Shown one piece after another: positions 27,918-39,840 of a DNA stretch of 64,000 nt. The position numbers were made by a program, and so were the translations under genes. This DNA comes from Buddleja alternifolia (lineage: Eukaryota > Streptophyta > Magnoliopsida > Lamiales > Scrophulariaceae). The DNA is taken from the NCBI GenBank assembly GCA_019426215.1, contig CM033392.1, positions 54,549,149 to 54,613,148 of the forward strand. Reading direction: 5' to 3'. Within the stretch, counting starts at the first letter, position 1; each line of letters begins with the position of its first letter. The notes under the pieces are model-generated. The model was not told where the DNA came from. It searched no databases and worked only from the letters and a program-made list of their open reading frames with translations.

Positions 27918-30137
27918 ATGGAGAGAGGTGGAAGAGGAAGGGGCGGGATGCTTGGACTGCTTTTGGTGCAGGCAGTGAGCGAGTATTACCGGCTTGAGAG
28001 AAAGCCGCCCGTCACGGCGGGGCTTATAGCTGCTAATACACTCATTTACTGGCGACCCACAATTCTCCATCCTATTCTCCCAACTCTCAATCAAGTCTGG
28101 TTCAATCCCTACCTCATTCTCAAGGTTAGTTATTTAGTTAGTTAGGTTAAGTTAATTCCCCAGGAAGGTCGCCTGGTTGATCTTGGGAACTCATCCTTTT
28201 TAAAGATATATAAATATATATTGTTTCTGGACTCTCTCAAAGGTTGGTTTATGTATGCAGGAATACATACATTTCTAGGTCAATTTGTATGTATACCTGT
28301 CCTCAATCATGCTTCTAACTTCTTACTGAACAAACCAGTGTGAACTTAATGCTCCTGATGTTTATCTTCATTTTGTTTGTATAATGCAGGTCAAGTTGGA
28401 TTGAGGTATTAAATACTCTAATTACCGTATTGCTTTGTGTTTGATTATTATGTCTTAATCGGAGTTCTAGTTGCTGAAGTGTTAATAATTAGGCACATTT
28501 TGTTTGAACACATTTCCCCAAGTGTCAATAATTAGGCACTGATTGGTACATTTTGCAGTCGGGCGTTATAAAATAGAGGACCCTTTTAGGAAATTGCAGG
28601 ATCCAAATATGTCGTGCTAAAGAAAATAACCTTCAATTAAGCATAACCATTTCTTATCTAGTATAATGTTAGTACCCGACACTAAATAACTGCATCAGTG
28701 TAACAAATGATTAGTCATTGCTTGGTATACTTGTATATGTTTATGTAAATAAATGTAAAGAAAAGAGGAGTAGGTAAAAAAAATTATTCATATAGAGTAA
28801 AATGAGAAGAAAATGTTGAGGTGTGATGCAAGACGTAAGATCAATTTAAGAAAAATATGTATGATAATAATTGACTGTGATTCTTATACTTAAAGCAAGA
28901 ATATATAGACTTCCGATTTTAAGTAGAACAGGGCCGCCTTGATGTGTTTAGATATTTACTTGATTGTATAATTTCATTTATGACATTAAATTCCAATTTT
29001 TAAATGTCTTTCTTTTTAACAAAATCTGATCTTAGAAGATCTGGGAGTATTTTTCTTGTTCTTAACTGTTTAAATGGTGAAAATTGGGCTTTCGACCAAT
29101 AAAATAGTGGATCAAACTGGCAACAGCAATGGTAAAAAATAAATGTCTCCATTCACATGCATGGGTAGATGCAGACTACTCCGGTGTTTTAATCTTGTAA
29201 GAAAGATCAAGTCACATTTAGTTGTCCAAATTTGTTTGTTGCTGATCATTGTTTGAAATTTGAACTTGTGGATAAAATGAGAATTCTATGGAAGTCATGG
29301 CATTATAGATGTGATTAACCCTATGTCATCTGTATTTGTGTGCACATAATAACATAGCTTTACATTTTTCTGAAGCAGCACAAGGATCTGAAGCGTTTGT
29401 TTTTATCAGCATTCTATCACATTGGTGAATCCCACCTTGTCTACAATATGTTATCCCTATTATGGAAGGGAATACAATTGGAGGGCACAATGGGAAGTGT
29501 TGAATATGCATCTATGGTTGCTGCTCTACTTGGCATGTCCCAGGGCATCACACTTTTGCTAGCCAAAGCTCTTGTGCTTTTTGACTATGAGAGACCCTAT
29601 TATAATGAATATGCTGTGGGATTTTCTGGTGTTCTTTTCGCCATGAAAGTAGTACTTTATTCCCAGTCGGATGATTATACGTACGTGCATGGACTTATGG
29701 TGCCAGCACGTTATGCTGCGTGGGCAGAACTTATTCTGGTCCAAATGTTTGTACCTGGTGTCTCTTTTCTTGGTCATCTCGGAGGAATACTGGCTGGTAT
29801 TTTGTTTCTATATCTAAAAGGTTCTTATTCGGGTGCTAATCCATTTGTGAGGAAGATAATCAGGGGTGTCACTAATGCATTGGGTTGGCCTTTAAGATTT
29901 GCACGTGGGGTGGTTCGAACTTCTCGGGGCCGAGTTTTTGGTAGAGGAACTGTTGGCCGACGAAATGTATCTGGTGTATGGAGATGTGGAGCATGTACAT
30001 TTGATAATGAGGGTTGGTTGAGTGCTTGTGAAATGTGTGGGACAGAGCGTAGTGAGGATGGATTGTCGCCATTCGATAATCAGACGAGTATTTCCCTCGA
30101 GGATTTACGGCAGCGTAGAGTTCAGAGATTTGGTTGA
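27918..30137 (+). CDS. RBL14: Rhomboid-like protein with C-terminal RanBP2 zinc finger (RBL14 type), complete, 321 aa
   Basis: Two exons, 27918-28124 and 29379-30137 (966 nt, phase 0), with donor AAG/GTTAGT and acceptor AAGCAG/CAC. Several hydrophobic segments make a polytopic membrane protein. The rhomboid dyad is present: Ser152 in GFSGVLFA and His202 in GHLGGILAG, with HLVYNM on the first catalytic-core helix. This predicts an active intramembrane serine protease. A RanBP2-type zinc finger occupies about residues 270-289 (WRCGACTF, then CEMCG: four Cys), and the C-terminus is polar. This domain order and length fit Arabidopsis RBL14-like proteins. No lesions are seen. The 1254-bp intron shows no gene. 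Substrate is unknown; location in an organellar or secretory membrane cannot be decided here. Confidence 0.93.
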
Positions 30138-30284
30138 TTTGGGTCTCGACGATATGAATATCAAGAAAAATGTTATGTGTACAGATGAGGATAACATGGA
30201 AGACTTGAATGATTCTTGAAGCATGCGCAAACTGCAAGCTAACTACTGAGCAAACTGGTTCTGAAAGCTGATATGCCTACCTGT

Positions 30285-30290
30285 AATAAA
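30285..30290 (+). terminator. Candidate poly(A) signal of the rhomboid-like gene
   Basis: AATAAA about 150 bp downstream of the stop codon at 30135-30137, in AT-rich sequence. Confidence 0.5.
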
Positions 30291-30742
30291 CCAAGTCATA
30301 CTCATATATGCTAAATTTTTATTTTTCAAAAGATACATATATTGCTAATTCACCAAACTGCAAGAAGAAAAAATAAATTTGAACCTTTTAATTTGAACTA
30401 TTTAAAATCAAGCCTTTATCTTTCTTGTGTAATTATGGTCAAAGTATTCTAAATGTAGAATACTTAGTTTGTTGTCCTTTGTGCTCAATTATTTGGTCTC
30501 GATCTTTTATTTATGAGATAAGGCCATATTTAATACTACAAGTTTAGCTCATTTTCGATTTGAATTTAGAAATTGGAACGTTAGATTTGGTGTGGAATTT
30601 ATTAATTTTGTGTGAGTTCTGCCGAATAAGTGAGACTTGAGATCTAACGTGGAGAGGGAGTGGGGATGGGCTGTAGTTCCTTTTTTGGTGGACATCATGC
30701 GACCCAATAGAAACGTTGAGGCATCCCATGAACAAGAATTTA

Positions 30743-30777
<35 letters not shown>
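30291..30777. other. Intergenic spacer ending in a (TTA)n microsatellite
   Basis: No gene. Ends in about 11 ATT/TTA units (30742-30777), which is the site into which the MITE at 30778 inserted; the repeat resumes on the far side of the nest at 48346. Confidence 0.6.
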
Positions 30778-31015
30778 GGAAAAATTGCACTTTTGGTCCC
30801 ATAACTTTGGTTTTTTTCGATTTTGGTTCCATTCGTTACGAATTCTCACATAATATCCCATAACTTTCAATTTTTCTCACATTTGGTCTCACTGAAGGAT
30901 TTCGCCCAATATTTAACGGTCAACTCCGTTAGTTAATATTTTGACCGAAGTTTTCGGGCACAATTCGTGCATGAATGTACGTGATAGTGAATAAAAATAT
31001 CGTGATATTGAATAT

Positions 31016-31622
31016 TGATGTGTGTGGGTTTCACACTAATAATATTTATATTAATATATGGGATAATATGAGTATAATTGTGAGATATAATCGAGTAATG
31101 TAAGTGCGATAATGTAAATAACACAATATTTAACGTGGTTCGGTCGAATATGACCTACGTCCATAGGGTATAAAGTTCTTCTTCTTTATTTCTCTATATC
31201 TTATATTACAATAGCTCTCTCCTCATTCATCCTCTAGAATGACTATTTATACAAGTTGTAGAGAATCTTCAATATCGTAAATGAATAATGCTTGGTCTTC
31301 TTTCCTTAATTACATAAAGTAATTAAGGTTAATTATAATCTTTTTAATTAGGCTAAATCCAATTAAGGAATTAGGCCTAATTAATCAAACCGGAACTTAA
31401 TTTCCTCCTTTTGCTATGGAAAGTCTTTGACTTTAATTAGATCTTGTCTCCAACCTTGCCATTTATAGATTTGCCTTATTCCCGCAGGTCCAGGTTGGCA
31501 GGTCTTCCAGCTCTGGTTGGATATCATCTAGAAAGGATCCAGATCTGCCTTCTTAATGGGTTTTAGTCCATTAAGTCTTAGGCTTGTCAGCTTGGCCCAA
31601 AATCCAATTTTTACCTACATCA
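31016..31622 (-). repeat. 3' LTR of the nested gypsy element
   Basis: 607 bp, followed internally by the polypurine tract (complement of ATAGCCCCCCCAAC). Contains AACGTGGTTCGGTCGAATA and a (T/A)-rich start. Near-identical to the copy at 47497. Confidence 0.92.
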
Positions 31623-33704
31623 ATAGCCCCCCCAACTCTGCAGTTTGACTTGTCAAACTGTGAGAGTTGAGAAGAAAAAATATTAGACAAGCTGATCAAG
31701 CTGCAGAATTGCATGAAACGCCAAGTTGTTCAGCTGAAAAGCTGAAATGACCTCCATAGAAGGGTTAGGAAACCCTAATGTTGATTTGACAAAAAAGGGC
31801 TTGACGGTTGAGCTTCCCCATGCTCCGCAGGCTATTGATGGCTCCTAAGAGCTCATGCTTCATCATTACGCTGGCCTTGTGTGTTGCCATAACTGCTTCT
31901 CCTTTTGGCGTACGGATCTGGGCCACGTATAGGGCCAATTTTCTATGAAGGGTATGCTGACAATGCTGCAAAGCTACCCAAGCTGCAAAGCTTCCAATTT
32001 CTCCAGATGGGTTTAGAAAACCTTAGTCTTTTTTTGTCTTTTTCCACTCCTCTCCTCTTTTTATTGATTAAAACTTGAAACTCCATTCTTCCGCGGAACC
32101 TACAAATTTGGCTTTTCCAGGAATCTTAGCCATGGCGAAAAAGATTCATTTGATTCGTCGAACAAGGGTCTGCCAGTTGCTTTAGTAGTGGCGCCACTTG
32201 TTGTGCTGGAGGTGAACCCTCCTTCTTTCTCCTACTGATTCTCCGACAAATCTGCAGCCACTAGTGGTGCAGCCTCCAACTACTATTTCACCCTGTTTAG
32301 GTCATATGGTTCCAGCTCGTCCAGGTTGTGACCTAGCACGAGCTAGAAAAAAGGTCGATTACTCCAAAGGCTTCTTTAGAAGTTTCTCCTCTTGGGTCTT
32401 TTTCAATCTCCAGATCTTCCAGCTTTGCGGGCTTAGACTCGAGCCCCAAGTACTCCTCAAACACTTGTGCTGAAAAACAAGAATCCAGCTATGTAGCAGG
32501 GATTTGTGAAAAGTATGGCTAACTCTCTCGATCGCACCACTCAACGCCTACTTAAGAGGTTATTGAGTCGTCCTTGAACAAGGCCCCCAAATGTGTATAT
32601 TTTGGTTGCCTCCTTTTACTTTGCTGTCTTCTTCCTTTTATGGATTAGATAACAACGCTCCTGCAAGTCTTTTAGCTTTGCTATGAGTCTTTGATGGATG
32701 ACATCTGGTCCAGGCGAGATTTTTCAGTTTAGAGTGGAAATCCATAGGGATTTAATCCACTTGGTCTTGTAATTATGGTCTTCACCTCATGATCTTGCAA
32801 TCCTTCATTGCTGATAGCCCCATTCTACACGAGCTGGGCTGGATCTTCTGGGCTTCGCCAGTAGGGATGGAGCTTCTAGATTATCCCACCTGGGCTGGAA
32901 CTTTAGGATGACCCCATCTGGGCTAGAACTTCTAGTGAAGTAGCTTAGCTGGAACACCAGCTATCTCTGCCTTGTTGAATAGGTTTCAACTATCGTTATC
33001 CGCCAGCTTGAGACTTCTTTCTTTGCATAGCAAGCTTATGTCCATTGGTAGCGTCTGAATATTTATGCAATAAAGCATGGTTCCGAAAGGTGTACAAATG
33101 CTACTCTAGATCAGTGGTACCATCATGTGGTGTGATGGAATGACTTCTAAAATCTTGGGGTAATTCTTCCTTCATGATAGATTCCATGAATGGAATCCTT
33201 TGATATAGTTAGATCTCCTCTTCTGATATGAGCTCCATCTTTTCTTACTTTTCTTTATATTCTATGTTCATTTTAGAGTCTTCCCACAGAGATTGGGTAG
33301 ACTCATAATTGTTGGCTTCGTCTCTGAGGCATTCGCCTCTTCCTGCCCAGCCTGGCGGCTGACCTCTTGGAGGTTTTCTTTCATAGGTGTGTTGATGATG
33401 AAACCTCTTCTCACGTACATGTTCTTTTTGTGGCTTAGGTTGAAGAAACCAACGTTCTCGATCTTCCTCTTCTTCTAACTCCATTCAACACTTGCGACGG
33501 CTCTTCGAAGCTGGATACTATCTTTCGTGGCTTACGTTCATCTTCCCTTCTTTCTTGCTCCAAGTATTCCATACTTTCGGCTCCTCTCAACGAATTGTCC
33601 TCTAGGGTGATCTCATGATCACCTCTACTATCCTCTTTTCCCGCGTTAGTTGTCCCCTTCGGAGGTAGGGCACCAAATCTCTATCTTCTTTCTTCAATTC
33701 CTGC
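31623..33704 (-). other. 3' internal region of the nested gypsy element
   Basis: Non-coding apart from a gag-like charged open frame at 33484-33245 (minus; REKRFHHQHTYERKPPRGQ, then LRDEANNYESTQS) that is related to a second stretch at about 44050-43800. Many CAGCTTTGC/CCAGCTTTTC-like pyrimidine motifs recur here and in the other half of the internal region. No reverse transcriptase motifs. Confidence 0.6.
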
Positions 33705-33719
33705 ATACACTACTACAAA

Positions 33720-33925
33720 AATACATTATTACAGCGTACCTATGACAGCGGTTTGGAAAAACCGCTATCATAGGACCATTCGGTTCGGACCTATGCCGCT
33801 GTCATAAATTTCCAGAAAAAAAAGACAGCGGTTCAACCCGAACCGCTGTTCAAAAGAAAAAAAAAATAAAAAAACCCCCTGTGACAGCGGCTCGACCCCG
33901 AACCGCTGTCATAGGCGGTCAGGTT
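33720..33925. repeat. Left subterminal repeat array of the CACTA element
   Basis: About six direct and inverted copies of GACAGCGGTT / AACCGCTGTC. Such arrays are the binding sites for the TNPA-type protein in En/Spm elements. Confidence 0.85.
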
Positions 33926-33949
33926 TTTACTAACCCGGCCGCCCCCCCC

Positions 33950-34144
33950 CCCAATTCTCTCTCTCTCTCTCGTCCTCTCTATCTCTCACCACCACCACCA
34001 CCACCACCACCGCCGCCGTGAATCACTGCCGTGCACCACTTCTAGCTCTCTCTCTCGCGGTCTCTCGGTTTCTCTCTCTCTCTCTACTCGACCTCTCTCT
34101 TACCGCTGCCGTCCTCTGCCGCCGTCCACCTCCCTATTTCGGTA

Positions 34145-34175
<31 letters not shown>

Positions 34176-34640
34176 ATATATATGTGTATATATTCTATAT
34201 ATATATATATATATCTAACTCTTTTTATATATATATATATATAAGGACCGCTGCCGCTGCTGCTGCCCCACCGCCGCCGCCATCATCATTTAGTGGGTAA
34301 TTTTTTTTAGATAAATATATACACACACACACACACATAGAGTATAGAGTTTGAGATAGATAAATATTTGTGTATGTATGGGTGTATGTATATATATTTG
34401 AGTATGTGTGGGTGTATCTATATTTGTGTATATGTGGGTGTATGTATATATATTTGTGTATGTGTGGGTGTATGTATATTTGTGTATGTGTTGGTGTATG
34501 TTTATTTGTGTATATTCTTGAGATTTGCCTATTTATTGAAAAATTTAGGGGAATAGGGTTTGACTGAATTTAGTTTTAATTTGGGTTAGTCGGGTGTTAA
34601 TTACGTTTGATTTGGAATTAAATTGTGGTTATTTTGTGGT
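33950..34640. repeat. CT-rich leader followed by microsatellite-rich stretch
   Basis: CT microsatellites, a CCA/CCG run (33988-34018), TA runs, a CA run (34321-34337) and an imperfect repeat around GTATGTGTGGGTGTATGTAT (34368-34515). Open frames here are Tyr/Cys-rich repeat artefacts. The CT-rich part may be the transcription start region of the CACTA genes. Confidence 0.6.
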
Positions 34641-34644
34641 TTAG

Positions 34645-34912
34645 GGTACATTGATCCAACTGGTGATCTATATTTATACTTAGTTGTTGAAAATATGATG
34701 TTTTATTTGTAGTTTTATGTGATCCAACTGGTGATCAATATATATTTATAAAATGATGCTTTATTTTTAGTTTTATGTGATTTTATGTGATCCAACTGGT
34801 GATCAATATTTGTAGTTGATTGAAATATGATGCTTTATGTGATTCAACTGGTGATCAATATTTGTAGTTGATTGAAATATGATGCTTTATGTGATCCAAC
34901 TGGTGATCAATA
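34645..34912. repeat. 52-bp tandem repeat inside the CACTA element
   Basis: Units contain GATCCAACTGGTGATCAATA followed by TTTGTAGTTGATTGAAATAT; GATCAATA recurs at 34801, 34853 and 34905 (period 52). Two or three diverged units precede them. Confidence 0.85.
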
Positions 34913-35012
34913 TTTTCGTTTAGTAAGATCGACATTTTGGGTTTGTTGTGGGTGAAAGATTAGAATATTGGGTTTGTTGTGGTTGAAATATACGAATTTT
35001 GTTGGTTGCAAG

Positions 35013-35874
35013 TAGGGGTGCAAATGAGCCGAGCTCGAGCCGAGCTTGGCGATTTTGCTAGGCTCGAGCTCGAGCTCATCGAGCCGTATTTTGAGAGCTC
35101 GAGCTCGAGCTCGTTAGCTCAAATAACACGAGCTCGAGTTCGCCAGCGCGAGCCGAGCGCGGCTCGCGAGCCTTGTGGCTCCAATTTTTTTTTTTCTTTT
35201 GTATTTTGCAGCAAGCTTTTTGCTTGTTTATGGGTAAACAACTCCATGAATGAAAGTATTCATGGAGTTATTTACTTCAACAAAATCAGATACGCGCCGT
35301 AATATTTACCAATAAGAAGTTCGCGGAGGCGGTAGTGGCTTCCGGGGGGGAGCTTCGCGCGGCGGTGGCTGGGGCCATGTTGTTAGCTGCTGCGTGGAAA
35401 GCATGGATCGGGCGATGGAGATGCATGATTTTCCGGCGGCGGCGATGGGCGATTTAGTGGCGGTGATGTGCCCTAATCGAATTTGACATGTTTTGAATAT
35501 TTGAGCTCTGCACATTAGACGAAGAGTGAGAGAGATGAAGATGGAAAGTTTCTAAGTTATTTTTATTTGGTGGTTTTCATTTTTAATTATATTATTATTT
35601 TAGTATATAAATATTATAATATATCTATAATAGTATTATATATATATAATAATACACATATGCAGCTGGTATACAGCTGTACACAGTTGTATACCAGCAG
35701 CAATATAAAGCTATATATATATGCTATATATTAATATATATATATATATATAAATTAATTACAAATATTAGTTGAAGAAGGCTCGCGAGCTTTTTGAAGA
35801 AATGAATAGGCTCGAGCTCGAGTCCGTGAAGCTCGAGCTCGAGTCGAGCCGGCTCGGCTCAACTTACATCCCTA
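35013..35874. mobile_element. hAT-type MITE inside the CACTA, 862 bp
   Basis: Termini TAGGGGTGCAAATGAGCCGA and the complement of TAGGGATGTAAGTTGAGCCG. The 8-bp target copies are GTTGCAAG (35005-35012) and GTTGTAAG (35875-35882), with one mismatch. Subterminal runs of GAGCTCGAGCTCGAG. The TAGGG-type end and 8-bp TSD are hAT hallmarks. Non-coding. Confidence 0.85.
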
Positions 35875-35882
35875 GTTGTAAG

Positions 35883-36274
35883 TTTGGGAGAAGATTAAGT
35901 CGAGACCTTGGTAGAAATTTTTGCGTCGGTACTCTGCCGAATTTTTTCTAAGCTAATGGGAAATAAATTGATATTAAAATAATTTAATTAATTCAACTCA
36001 ACTGATGTTAAAATTATTTAATTTAACCGATTAAAATTGAAATTGGATTTTAGCGAATCGTAATATCCGAATTTTGTTGGTTGCAACCTACCTGGGTGAA
36101 GATTAAGTCGAGAACTTGGTAGAAATTTTTGTGTTGTTACTCTGCCGAATTTTTTCTAGAATAATGGAAAATAAATTAAAATGAAAATGATTTAATTAAT
36201 TCAACTGATGATAAAATTGTTTAATTTAATTAATTCAGAATCAAGATGGATCGAAGTTGGATTTTAGCGGATCG
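35883..36274. repeat. Tandem duplication just upstream of, and into, the TNP2 reading frame
   Basis: Copy 1 (beginning at about 34991, interrupted by the hAT MITE, resuming 35883-36060) and copy 2 (36065-36274) share CGAATTTTGTTGGTTGCAA, GAAGATTAAGTCGAGA, CTTGGTAGAAATTTTTG, TACTCTGCCGAATTTTTTCT and TTGGATTTTAGCG.ATCG. The last block is coding in copy 2 (residues 5 onward of the TNP2 frame), so the duplication includes the start of the coding exon. Confidence 0.8.
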
Positions 36275-39200
36275 TATGTCGGAACAGTATGAGAAAGGGG
36301 TGAAAGAGTTCATAAAGTTTGCGGTTGAGCATGCACCAGATCGAACTAGGATCACTTGCCCATGTTTACGTTGTTGTTTTGAAAAGAGAATTAGTCCACG
36401 TGAGTGGGAAGATCATTTGGTGTGTAATGGAATTGATAAAAGCTACACACGTTGGACAAGACATGGTGAAAGTAGTGTCACATCAAATGATTTGGGTGGT
36501 ACATCATATCCATCACAAGATTTCAACATGAATGATTATGAGCCTGATCGTTTGGAGGAGATGACAAATGTGATTGAGGAGGATTTACGAAATTGTCCTA
36601 AAATGTTTGACAATTTGACAAGTGATTCAAAGACACCACTGTATAGTGGTAGTAAATTCACAAGATTGAAAGCAGTTCTAAACCTATACAAGTTAAAAGC
36701 CAACAATGGGTGGAGTGATAAGAGTTTCACAGACTTACTTGGTCTATTAAAAAGCATGCTACTTGAGGATAATGTGTTACCTAATCATACTTATGAGGCT
36801 AAACGGATGTTAACCTCAATTGGTATGGGATATGAGAGGATACATGCATGTCTCAATGATTGCATATTATTTAGAATTGACTATGCATCATTGAAGGCCT
36901 GTCCGAAATGTAGCGCCTCACGGTACAAGAAGAATGGATTTGCGCCTGTCAAAACCATGTGGTATTTACCTATAATACCACGATTTAAGCGCATGTACAG
37001 TAGTAAAGAGTTAGCCAAAGACTTGACATGGCATGCTGATAGAAGGCTTGAAGAAAGGATTGAAGATGACAAGATTCGACACCTCTCAGATTCTCCTCAA
37101 TAGAAAAAGATTGATGATGATTTCCCTGAATTTGGTGAAGAATCAAGAAAGCTGCGCCTTGTATTGGCAAGATGGCATGAACCCTCATGGCTTGCAAAGT
37201 AGCTCACATAGTACATGGCCGGTGATTTTGATGATCTACAACCTTCCCCCATCGCGATGCATGAAGCGAGAGCATATAATGATGCCTATACTCATTTCGG
37301 GGCCGAAACAACCTGGAAATGATATAGATGTCTACTTGGCTCCTTTAATTTAGGATTTGAAGGAGTTGTGGGACACCGGTGTTCAAGTATATGACGGGTT
37401 CAGAAAAGAAAATTTTAAACTCAGAGTCATGTTATTTGGAACAATCAATGATTTTCCGGCAAGAGCAAAGCTCGAGGGATATGGTGTACAGATCAATATC
37501 GATTGACTCACTCTCAGAAATATGCATTCCAAGGCCATCGGAGATGGCTAAATCAGAACCATCGATATCGTCGGTGGAAGAAAGCTTTCAATGGGAATAT
37601 AGAAGAAGGTCGAGCTTTTAAGTGCTTGACTGGTGAAGAAGTGTTTGAGAATGTAAGAGACTTGGAGGTCAAATTTGGAAAAACTTTTGCAGGTGGCCGT
37701 ACAAAAATTGGGTGGAAAAAAAGTCAATTTTCTTTGAGTTGCCGTATTGGACGTCTTTACATGTTAGACATTTTCTTGATATTATGCATATTGAGAAAAA
37801 TGTATTTGATAGTGTCATTGGTACACTTCTAAATGTGCTCGGAAAGACAAAAGATGGCGTAAAGGCACGGTTAGACTTGGTTGAAATGAAGATAAGAGGA
37901 AAATTGGCACCAACAAATAAGGCGAAACGTACTTATTTGCCTCCCGCAGCTTACACTCTAGCCAGGAAAGAAAAAATTGCATTATGTGAGTTTCTTAATG
38001 GAGTGAAAGTTCCAGAAGGGTATTCTTCAAACATTAGCAGTCTTGTATCTATGAAGGACTTGAAGCTAAAGCACATGAAGACTCACGATTGTCATGTAAT
38101 CATGGATCATTTGCTACCAATTGCTATACGGGCCATTTTGCCAAAAAAAGGTGAGAGACACAATAACTAGATTGTGTTTCTTCTTCAAAGCAATGTGTAG
38201 CAAGGTGTTTGATCCTGAGCAATTTCCTGCACTTCAGAAACAAATTGTCATCACTTTGTGTGAGCTTGAGATGTATTTTCCACCTTCTTTTTTTGATATA
38301 ATGACTCACCTACCCATTCACTTGGTTAGAGAGACTCAACTATGCGGACCGGCTTTTATGAGATCTATGTATCTGGCTGAGCGTTATATGAAGGTATTAA
38401 AAGGCTACGTGAAAAATCGTAGTCGACCGGAAGGTTGCATTGTTGAACGGTACATAGTTGATGAAGCCATTTCATGTTGCACAGAGTATCTGGCAGATTC
38501 TAATGTTGTAGGCTTAGCACCGTCTCATGTTGTGGGAGAGGGAACAGAAGGAAAAAACGTAATTGGAAAGCAATTAGTTAGTGTTCATATTACACAAAGG
38601 GATCAAGCACACCTATATGTGCTCCACAACACCGATGAGGTTGACCCATATGTTGAAGAGCATAAGAACCAACTTAGGAGATTCAATCCAATTAAAAATG
38701 AGAGCTGGGTTTCAAGAGAGCATAATAAAAGTTTCATCGATTGGTTCCGAAAGCATTTTGAAGAGAAACAGAAAGAGAATCCATAGCTTTCAGTTTCAGA
38801 TAAATTGACACGACTGTCGATGGGTCCGGACAGACTAGTATTTTGTTATTCAGGTTATCGTATAAGTGGTCGCACATTCTATACAAAAGACCAAGATAAA
38901 CGAAGTACAATGCAGAATAGTGGTGTGAGTCTTGTAGCTCAAGTAATGCATATCTCAAGTGCGAAAGATAATAATTCTATCTATGCCGATTTATCATATT
39001 ACGGGGTGATTGAACGTATATGGGAGCTTGATTATAGTTGGTTTTGGGTGCCTGTATTTGGGTGTAGGTGGGTTGACAATAAACACGGTGTCGATAATAG
39101 TGAAATAGGCTTCACTCAAGTAGACCTTGAAAGGGTGGGATACAAAGATGAACCTTTCATTTTAGCGTCACAAGCTAAACAAGTGTTTTTTGTCACCGAT

Positions 39201-39464
39201 CCTATTGATAAGAGGTGGTCCATTGTTTTATTGGCAAACAAAAATACTTGTATTGATGATGATTATGAAGAAAGTGAAGATGATGGAGAAAATCCTAACT
39301 CATTAGGTGATTCACAATCAATTGATAGTGACGATGACTTGGATATAAGTGATGATGAATTGTATATGCGACAAGATCACCAAGAGGGGATATGGATTAA
39401 TCCATCAGTTCGTCGGCGTACTAAAAAAAAATGGTCGTACCGATGGGAAGCAAAAGACTGCTAA
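36246..39464 (+). pseudogene. CACTA TNP2-type transposase, disrupted
   Basis: Order: Transpos_assoc domain at the N-terminus (MDRSWILADRMSEQYEKGV, with CPCLRCC), linker with CPKCSASRYKKNG, the Tnp2/transposase_21 core (ISGPKQPGNDIDVYLAPLI, FLDIMHIEKNVFDSVIGTLL), a DUF4218-type region (ELEMYFPPSFFDIMTHLPIH, LAERYMKVLKGYVKN), and a DUF4216-type end (WFWVPVFGCRWVDN, QAKQVFFVTDP). Lesions: TAG at 37101-37103 (after DSPQ, where Trp is usual), a frameshift near 37165-37172, TAG at 37351-37353, a deletion plus frameshift near 37490-37505 that removes the usual CPIC segment, and a frameshift in the A run near 38141-38148. The protein would normally catalyse excision and insertion; this copy cannot make it. 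Confidence 0.92.
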
Positions 39465-39840
39465 GCCAACGACAAAAAGAAAACGATGAAAGGTATTTAA
39501 ACTTATTTCATAATTGTATGATAGACTTATTTTTTGATCAGTATTTATACTTAGTTGCTAGAAAATTTATATTCTTGAGATTTGCCTATTTTTTTGTGGA
39601 AAATTTAAGGGAAATAGGGGCTTGATTGAATTTAAGGTTAATTTGGTTTAGCTGGGGGTTAATTACATTTAATTGGGGATTAAATTTTGTTTATTTTGTG
39701 GTTTAGGATAATTACGTTCTAGAATAATGGATATGAACCTAACTTCTGTATTTATTACTTCTATTTTAAAATTATTATTGTCAAATGAATCTGCCAAATT
39801 TATATGAATCTAACTTCTGTATTTTTTGGCTTTTGTAGGT

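Noticed and set aside
34018..34567. Tyr/Cys-rich and Ser/Leu-rich open frames
   Set aside because: Translations of CT, TA and GTGTAT microsatellites.
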